Shown here: positions 34,074-40,106 of the stretch, piece by piece
How positions within the stretch are numbered: the stretch's first letter is position 1
How the letters are laid out: every line of letters starts with the position of its first letter
IMG/VR virus record: IMGVR_UViG_3300010885_064491
Coordinates: 1-40,106 of that record
Source of the DNA: a virus
Direction: 5' to 3' (one strand)
Length of the DNA: 40,106 nt
Notes under the pieces: generated by a model
What the model was told of the DNA's origin: nothing
The model's database searches: none
What the model saw: only the letters and a program-made list of their open reading frames with translations
Translations under genes and position numbers: made by a program

Positions 34074-35600
34074 ATGTCATACAGAATAAATCATTATAAC
34101 GGTACATTATTAACCACAGTAGCAGATGGAACTGTGGATTCAAGCACAGACCTTACACTAATTGGCAAAAATTATGCAGGTTATGGCACTGCTCAAAATG
34201 ACAATTTTGTGTGGTTGCTGGAAAATTTTGCCAATATCACCCAACCTCCACTGCCCTTGTTTGGTCAAATATGGTTTGACAGTGGCAATAACAAGTTAAA
34301 GTTTTATGACATAAACGGATTTTGGCGCACTGCCGGCGGCACCGAAGTCAGCGCTCTGCCTCCAACGGGACTTACCATTGGTGATCTTTGGTTTGATACC
34401 ACAACTGATCAGCTGTTTGCATACAATGGAAATCCTGCAGATCCTTATACCTTGATTGGCCCTCAGGCAGTGGCAGGTGAACAGGGGTTAACAGAGATGC
34501 AGAGCGTTTCTGTCAAAGACGCCGCCAACCAATCCCACGCCATAATTCAAGCCATTATCAACGGCGTTGTGGTGTTTATCGTAAGTGCTGATGCAGCATT
34601 CACTTTGAATGCCATCAATCCTATCTTGGGATTTGATAGAATTCATCAAGGACTTACCCTTGCCTACACCAGACAGGCTGATAATGGCGTTACCAACACC
34701 AGCGCAACTCATCGTTGGTGGGGAACAGCAACTAACTCTGATAGACTTAACGGCCTTTTGGCCAGTAGCTATTTGCAAAGCGACAATCCTGTTTTCACTG
34801 GTATAGCTAATTTTCCCGACAATGGATACACTGTGGGTGGCGCAGCTGGAGTATCCAACCCCAAATTAAAAGTAAGTATCACTAACAGCGGGCAAACTCC
34901 CACTATTGAAAATGTTATCAATGATACTATTACCTTTCAAACCCGCAGTCAAGCAACAATACTTTATCCCTTAACAATCAAAGGCAGCGATATACTGCCC
35001 GGCGGCCCATTAAATATCAATAATTTTTCGTCTGATAATGTAAACAATCTTGGAAGTGCATCTGCAAGATGGGCCAATGTGTATGCAATCAATTTCAATG
35101 GCACAGCAACCAATGCCAATTATCTAATACTTGGTAGCAGTCCTGTTAGTGCCACAACAGCCAGTGTGGCCACTACAATTGTGGCTAGAGATGCAGCTCA
35201 AGACATTTTTGCCAATGTGTTTCACGGCACAGCTACCAGTGCCAATTATGCTGACTTGGCAGAAAAGTATCTAGCAGATGCTGAGTATGAAGTGGGCACA
35301 GTGGTAAGCGTGGGCGGCTCTGCCGAAATTACTGCATCAAAAAAAGGTGATCTGCCGATTGGTGTGATAAGTGAAAATCCTGCATTTAGAATGAATCAAA
35401 CACTGGTGGGCGGAGTATATGTTGCACTTAAAGGACGGGTGCCAGTAAAAGTACTGGGCTCTGTAATCAAGGGACAACGGCTAATTGCAAGTGATTTTGG
35501 ACATGCTCAAGTGGCCGGTGATAGAATAGACACTTTTGCCATAGCGTTGGAAACTAACGCAACACCAACAGTTAAACTAGTAGAATGCGTCATACTGTAA
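34074..35600 (+). CDS. Tail fibre-like protein, third paralogue, 508 aa
   Basis: The N-terminal domain is shared with the two upstream fibres: VADGTVDSSTDLTLIGKN (about residues 16-33), LLENFANITQPPLPLFGQIW and GDLWFDTTTDQLFAYNG. The middle has RWWGTATNSDRLNGLLASSY (about 213-232), common in phage fibres. The C-terminal 115 residues begin with YADLAEKYLADAEYEVGTVV (from about 390) and contain GVISENPAFRMN and VALKGRVPVKVLGSVIKG; this ending recurs in aquatic phage fibres and may be a compact tip or assembly domain. No collar domain is present. It has its own perfect late promoter. The three fibres thus share a base but end in three different tips. Confidence 0.8.
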   Translation: MSYRINHYNGTLLTTVADGTVDSSTDLTLIGKNYAGYGTAQNDNFVWLLENFANITQPPLPLFGQIWFDSGNNKLKFYDINGFWRTAGGTEVSALPPTGLTIGDLWFDTTTDQLFAYNGNPADPYTLIGPQAVAGEQGLTEMQSVSVKDAANQSHAIIQAIINGVVVFIVSADAAFTLNAINPILGFDRIHQGLTLAYTRQADNGVTNTSATHRWWGTATNSDRLNGLLASSYLQSDNPVFTGIANFPDNGYTVGGAAGVSNPKLKVSITNSGQTPTIENVINDTITFQTRSQATILYPLTIKGSDILPGGPLNINNFSSDNVNNLGSASARWANVYAINFNGTATNANYLILGSSPVSATTASVATTIVARDAAQDIFANVFHGTATSANYADLAEKYLADAEYEVGTVVSVGGSAEITASKKGDLPIGVISENPAFRMNQTLVGGVYVALKGRVPVKVLGSVIKGQRLIASDFGHAQVAGDRIDTFAIALETNATPTVKLVECVIL

Positions 35601-35631
35601 AAATACTAAATTGTCAAATACAAGGTAAAAT

Positions 35632-38600
35632 ATGACTGTTTCTACAGCTTTATTCACAGGATATATTAATAATGGTACCAACGGATCTACGGGTACCCGG
35701 CTCACGGTAACCAATGTATCATCTGGCACAATCTATTTGGGCATGATGCTCGGTGATACAACTGGCGCAGTCTTGGCCACCACAAAAATTTTGGTTCAGT
35801 TGACTGGTGTGACTAATGGAGTTGGCACATACACTGTGAGTCTTGGACAAACAGCGGGTACCAGCAGTGCCCAATTAACAATAACTGGTACCACAGCCGG
35901 CAAAATATTAAAAAGTGATTACAACATTTTGCAATCAAAAATAGCATTGATCATGGGCAACGGATCTGGTGCTTACGGCTACGGGCAAAGCAGCCCACAA
36001 TTTAAAAGCAGTCAATTGAGCGGCACGGGCATAACCATTAGACCGGCGGAGTGGTCCAATTTGCGAAACGACATTGTGAATGCCTACTATCATCAAGGAT
36101 CCCAGGGCAGTTTGCCTGTGCCTGCTGTGCCCGCACAGGGATCTGCTATACTGGCTACGGACTACGGGAATTATTCCAATTTGATACAGTCAGTTTATAC
36201 CAATGCCACAGTGACTCCGCCATCTGGCCAAGCAAGCCGTATCAGCTTTCCTGCAGGAACACGCACCAGTGCATGGAATGGCACAGTGTACCATACCGTG
36301 ACGTTGACCTTTGATACTGCAAATGCCGCTAGGTATTATTTTAATTCAGGCAGTAATTTTCAATTTTCTGCCAGTTTGATTAATTATCCAGGCTCTCCGG
36401 GTTACGGAGTTGCCAGCACCAGTTATGCCAAGGACACAGACTGGAACCTGTTGTTGACCAACATGGGTACCATTACTTTTGATGTTAGGGGAACCAGTAC
36501 AACTGGTTCTTATACCACAATTGGTGCCAGCACGGGTTTTTATCAGCTGACTACCAGCTCTCAGAATATATTTCAAAAGAAAACTACCAGTCCAACATAT
36601 ACCAACAATCAGTATGATATTTTGGCCAGTGTAGATGCTACTGGAAGGATCATTACTTTTAGCATACAGTTTCAAGATCTAGATACTGGCTCACCCATAG
36701 ATGTAAATGTTGAAGGCACATTGACCAGCACAGTTCAGGCCTATTATGCAGACGGCAACAATGTCAAGGTAAGTTTGCCCAGCTACACTGCAACAATGAC
36801 GGGCGGTGCTATAGTGGTTCCAACACCAGCTCCTACGCCAGCGCCAACGCCAGCTCCTACACCAGCACCACCTGGCCCTACACCAGCACCAACACCTGCT
36901 CCTACACCAGCACCAACCCCTGCGCCAAACCCAAGTATCAGCTCAATCACAGCCAGTCCAAATCCAGCCACTAACGGCCAAACAATAACTTTCAGTATCA
37001 CCGTGATTAATATGCGTGCTGAGCTGGGGGCACCTCCAGGCAATGGCTTTGGCATATTATACATAGGAGTTTATGATAACACTGGCTCTGCCGTTGGCCT
37101 TAGTGGATATTATTATCCTCCCGCGCAGAACGGAACTGTGGTAATTACCCACGCAATAACATTCCTGTCGATTCTGGCTCCTTACACAAGTAGCGCTGTG
37201 CTGACTAATTACCCGGGAACACAAATCTCAGGACCAACTATCACTCTAGCACCTGCTCCAACGCCAGCACCTGGCCCTTATTATGGTACCATTGCGTTTG
37301 TTCCGGCTGGTCCTGTGGTGTCTGGTACCAGTGTATCATTCACTGCCACAGCGTACAACGCCGTTGGTCAAGGTTGGGCTATAAACGTGGTAGACGGTAA
37401 TGGTGTTTATCAAGCAAGTACCTCTGGCATTGTTTCAAGCAATCCGCAAACTTTCACAACCAGTTTCGTGACTAATTTTGCTAGCGGAACACCTACTAAT
37501 GGTTACTTTGATATTGGTGGTTTACCAGTTGAGGTCAGAAGCTTGTCAGTGACTCCAGTGACTCCAGTGCCCTATTTCAGCAGTTATGGTTGGAGTCCAG
37601 CTGGACCCATCGTGGCAGGCACATCAGCAGAATTTCATGCCACTGTAGTAAATGGTGTGGGCTTGCAGTACTCAATTGGTATAACTGGGGAAGCGCCATT
37701 CACTGGCACAATTGCAACCAATCCGCAGTATCTCAATGTATTCAAGTCATTGCAGAGCAGTACTGCGGCCTCTGCCACAGTGAGCGGGGGGCTGGGCACA
37801 GTCACTGATACTATTGTGGTAAATGCAGCGCCAACGCCAGCACCAACACCACCATATACACCACCACCAACACCAGCACCTACGCCAGCACCAACACCTA
37901 CGCCAGCTCTATGCCAACCGTACGGCACATTCATAGTTTATTTCTGCAGCGGTGGAAACAGATATGCCAACTACTATGACGGAACTGTGTCAGCAAATGG
38001 AACTTGTGGATATTATTATGCATTGGTAACTGCCAATGACAGTGTAAATTGCGGGTATGTGCCGCCAACACCAACACCTTATTTTAGTAGTCACGGTTGG
38101 AATATTGGTCCTACAGTGACTGTAGGAACAGTTGGCGCTTATTCAGTTACTGTTGTAAATGCTGTGGGTTCGAGCTATACAATAACAATTGTTGGATACC
38201 CTTCTAGTTCAGGGATAATTTCAAGTAGTCCGCAAACACTAACGGCAGTTGCTCAATTAAATACGGCAACAGCAATACAAGATGGTTATGCAATTGTTAC
38301 CGGAGCTGGATCTGTAAGTGATAGTATTATTGTGCTTGCATCAACACCAGCACCAACACCTGGACCAACACCAGCACCAACACCAGCACCAACACCAGCT
38401 CCTACTGCTTATAATTGCTCTTTGGTAACAGGTCAGTTGGCTATAACTTATTGCGCCAATGGTTTTGGCGCGGGACCTATTAGATATAATGCAACATACA
38501 CTGGCGCGAATGCAAGTGGTGCTGGCGCTAATACTGGAAATCCTTATTATGACTGTGTGGTTACTGTTACTGTTGTTGCTGAAAACGATCCCACATGCCC

Positions 38601-40106
38601 TGGATATGTGGCACCCACACCTGCGCCGACACCAGCTCCAACGCCAGCACAAATCAACTGCTATTCATACACACTTCAAGATGCGTTCTCAATATGTGAC
38701 GGTGTTACTGGCAATAGAAACTACTATAATTATACTGGCGGTCAAACTGGGGCTCACACCACAACCCTTGCGGGTGATTGTGCAACACAGTTGTATAGAA
38801 CTGCATTGAATGTTCCAGGTTGTCCTGGATATGTGCCGCCAGGACCAACACCAGCACCAACACCTGGACCAACACCAGCACCAACACCAGCACCAACACC
38901 AGCACCCACAACAGGAACAATAGCTTGTAGTGCAGTAGCCGGATTATACGGAATACCTGCTGATTATACTGTGGGAACCGCAAGTTACACCGCAAATTAT
39001 GATAGCTTTGGAAATCCAACATATACATATAATGGTGGTTGTTCTCAAGCTCCAACGCCAGCTCCAACGCCAGCTCCAACGCCAGCACCCACACCCGCAC
39101 CAACGCCAACACCACGCGGCACATTGATTTCCTCAGTTTGTCTTGGAGTCAACTTGTTCTCAGTTATTGCAGACGGTTCAGGCGGTACTTATACAACAGT
39201 AGAGTTTAATCAAGTTTGTTACGATACACTGTACCCACCCACACCTGCTCCAACGCCAGCACCAGTAAGTTGCCCAGCCGGTGGCACTCCAGCAGGACCT
39301 GCCTATTGCGATGGTACTACTCTCTATCAGCAAGTTTATACTGGTTATGCAGATGCACAAGGCAACTGTGTTACTGGAGCCAGTGTGATTAGACAAAATG
39401 ATTCAAGTTGCGCTCCATATGTGCCGCCAACACCTGGACCAACGCCAGCTCCAACGCCAGCACCAACGCCAGCACCCACACCAGCGGCTTATTCTTGCTC
39501 TTCACTAGAAGGTGTTAGTGCATACAACGTGTGTGTTGGTTATGATTTGTACTACTATTCCTATACCGGGGCATCTATTGATTTTACTGGCAATCCAGGT
39601 CAAGACTGCGCAGTAACACTGGATAATATTCAGCATAATGCTGCTCAATGTTTTGTAGGTCCTCCAGCTCCAACGCCGGCACCAACACCAGCACCTACGC
39701 CAGCACCAAACCCAACGCCGGCACCAACACCAGCACCTACGCCAGCACCAAACCCAACGCCGGCACCAACGCCCACACCACCGGACTGGCCTCCATACGG
39801 TACATATACTGGATTATATTGTTATGGCGTTGATCAATATGCTCAGTATTCCAATGGAGTTGACGGATATTACTATGCAATAAACGAATATAACAGTCCA
39901 TCTTGCGGCGGAGGAGCACCAGCACCAACACCAGCACCACAACCAACACCTGCGCCAACACCTGCGCCAACACCTGCCCCAACACCAGCACCGCCCAGTT
40001 GCTCTGTAGGAGCCTTGTGTGCTCAATATCAATATGGCTGTTACCTTGTCACATACTTGTATGACGCCGACTGCAACTGTCAATATGCATATTACGAAGA
40101 TGCTTG
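35632..40106 (+). CDS. Modular Pro-rich and Cys-rich adhesin-like virion protein (partial, no stop in window)
   Basis: The frame is open from ATG at 35632 to the right edge (1,491 complete codons). Residues 1-75 form a beta unit like one in the second fibre (LTVTNVSSGTIYLGM). Residues about 115-390 resemble a recurrent phage structural domain: RPAEWSNLRNDIV, then AARYYFNSGSNFQFSASL and DWNLLLTNMGTITFDVRGTS. From residue 397, Pro-Thr-Pro-Ala arrays alternate with compact modules. First come four Ig-like modules without cysteine (about 435-541, 549-645, 647-733 and 818-903), the last two closely alike (both start PYFSS). From residue 761, nine modules carry cysteines, while none occurs earlier. 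Four have the spacing C-x11-C-x(19-33)-C-x13-C. The design is that of a long extended adhesin. The start follows CAAGGTAAAAT. I do not recognise the cysteine module. Confidence 0.85.
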   Translation, partial: MTVSTALFTGYINNGTNGSTGTRLTVTNVSSGTIYLGMMLGDTTGAVLATTKILVQLTGVTNGVGTYTVSLGQTAGTSSAQLTITGTTAGKILKSDYNILQSKIALIMGNGSGAYGYGQSSPQFKSSQLSGTGITIRPAEWSNLRNDIVNAYYHQGSQGSLPVPAVPAQGSAILATDYGNYSNLIQSVYTNATVTPPSGQASRISFPAGTRTSAWNGTVYHTVTLTFDTANAARYYFNSGSNFQFSASLINYPGSPGYGVASTSYAKDTDWNLLLTNMGTITFDVRGTSTTGSYTTIGASTGFYQLTTSSQNIFQKKTTSPTYTNNQYDILASVDATGRIITFSIQFQDLDTGSPIDVNVEGTLTSTVQAYYADGNNVKVSLPSYTATMTGGAIVVPTPAPTPAPTPAPTPAPPGPTPAPTPAPTPAPTPAPNPSISSITASPNPATNGQTITFSITVINMRAELGAPPGNGFGILYIGVYDNTGSAVGLSGYYYPPAQNGTVVITHAITFLSILAPYTSSAVLTNYPGTQISGPTITLAPAPTPAPGPYYGTIAFVPAGPVVSGTSVSFTATAYNAVGQGWAINVVDGNGVYQASTSGIVSSNPQTFTTSFVTNFASGTPTNGYFDIGGLPVEVRSLSVTPVTPVPYFSSYGWSPAGPIVAGTSAEFHATVVNGVGLQYSIGITGEAPFTGTIATNPQYLNVFKSLQSSTAASATVSGGLGTVTDTIVVNAAPTPAPTPPYTPPPTPAPTPAPTPTPALCQPYGTFIVYFCSGGNRYANYYDGTVSANGTCGYYYALVTANDSVNCGYVPPTPTPYFSSHGWNIGPTVTVGTVGAYSVTVVNAVGSSYTITIVGYPSSSGIISSSPQTLTAVAQLNTATAIQDGYAIVTGAGSVSDSIIVLASTPAPTPGPTPAPTPAPTPAPTAYNCSLVTGQLAITYCANGFGAGPIRYNATYTGANASGAGANTGNPYYDCVVTVTVVAENDPTCPGYVAPTPAPTPAPTPAQINCYSYTLQDAFSICDGVTGNRNYYNYTGGQTGAHTTTLAGDCATQLYRTALNVPGCPGYVPPGPTPAPTPGPTPAPTPAPTPAPTTGTIACSAVAGLYGIPADYTVGTASYTANYDSFGNPTYTYNGGCSQAPTPAPTPAPTPAPTPAPTPTPRGTLISSVCLGVNLFSVIADGSGGTYTTVEFNQVCYDTLYPPTPAPTPAPVSCPAGGTPAGPAYCDGTTLYQQVYTGYADAQGNCVTGASVIRQNDSSCAPYVPPTPGPTPAPTPAPTPAPTPAAYSCSSLEGVSAYNVCVGYDLYYYSYTGASIDFTGNPGQDCAVTLDNIQHNAAQCFVGPPAPTPAPTPAPTPAPNPTPAPTPAPTPAPNPTPAPTPTPPDWPPYGTYTGLYCYGVDQYAQYSNGVDGYYYAINEYNSPSCGGGAPAPTPAPQPTPAPTPAPTPAPTPAPPSCSVGALCAQYQYGCYLVTYLYDADCNCQYAYYEDA
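36820..39996 (+). repeat. Twelve Pro-Thr-Pro-Ala coding arrays separating modules
   Basis: In-frame arrays of (PTPA)n occur at 36820-36933, 37249-37278, 37831-37908, 38062-38079, 38344-38406, 38614-38649, 38836-38907, 39049-39114, 39235-39264, 39424-39486, 39661-39783 and 39916-39996. Third codon positions vary (CCA, CCT, CCG; ACA, ACG; GCA, GCT, GCG), so the protein repeat is under selection and not merely a copied DNA repeat. They should form stiff, extended spacers. Confidence 0.85.
39679..39762 (+). repeat. Exact 42-bp tandem duplication in a Pro-rich array
   Basis: The 14-codon unit at 39679-39720 is repeated without a change at 39721-39762. It encodes APTPAPTPAPNPTP. Perfect identity at third positions contrasts with the variation in the other arrays and indicates a recent slippage or unequal-exchange event. 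Confidence 0.9.

Noticed and set aside
37831-39996. CRISPR-like look of regularly spaced DNA repeats
   Set aside because: Repeats differ in length and sequence, are in frame, and both repeats and spacers translate into protein modules.
36783-40083. Minus-strand open frames rich in Val-Gly-Ala-Gly or Cys-Trp-Cys-Trp
   Set aside because: They are mirror translations of the Pro-Thr-Pro-Ala codons of the plus-strand gene and have no domain content or ribosome sites.

Overview
The window is part of the genome of a T4-like contractile-tailed phage (myovirus, Caudoviricetes). The sequence is moderately AT-rich and tightly packed, and the style of the large structural and fibre proteins resembles phages of aquatic bacteria (cyanophage or pelagiphage type). 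The lifestyle and host are inferences from protein style. The phage assignment rests on gp46, gp47, gp55, gp53, gp5, gp25 and gp6 homologues and on T4-type late promoters.

Left arm, minus strand (351-4684): one compact operon read leftwards. It encodes a gp55-type late sigma factor, the gp47 (Mre11-like) and gp46 (Rad50/SbcC-like) recombination nuclease subunits, a small helical protein of unknown function, and a GIY-YIG-type endonuclease. Its genes overlap by 4-8 bases or lie 3 bases apart. A textbook sigma70 promoter (TTGACT, 17 bases, TATAAT) precedes gp55. The first 350 bases hold no convincing gene, only a perfect 9-bp hairpin and short repeats.

Right arm, plus strand (4766 to the end): a late virion module. 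First comes the baseplate and hub: a tail-tube-cap-like protein, gp53, a large hub protein, a gp5/VgrG-type spike without a lysozyme domain, gp25 and gp6. Then comes one giant gene encoding about 5,012 residues that fills the space where T4 has its later wedge genes. It is a mosaic of a conserved phage core, five carbohydrate-binding-like modules, an FG-GAP-type beta-propeller region, GxGY repeats and fibre-like beta modules. A small structural protein follows, then three fibre genes with a common N-terminal domain but three different C-termini. The last gene starts at 35632 and runs off the right edge with no stop (1,491 codons visible). It alternates Pro-Thr-Pro-Ala linkers with Ig-like and cysteine-patterned modules.

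Regulation: four copies of an ATAAATA-core late promoter lie 18-22 bases before start codons (4736, 10645, 29231, 34045), the last a perfect TATAAATA. The late sigma factor that should read them is encoded at the left. The promoter of its gene shares a base with the first late promoter, so the two opposed modules meet at one 81-base switch region.

The most unusual content is the terminal gene. Four of its cysteine modules have exactly the spacing C-x11-C-x(19-33)-C-x13-C, all complete modules hold an even number of cysteines, and cysteines seem to be lost in pairs. This suggests a long, disulfide-stabilised, modular adhesin on a phage particle.
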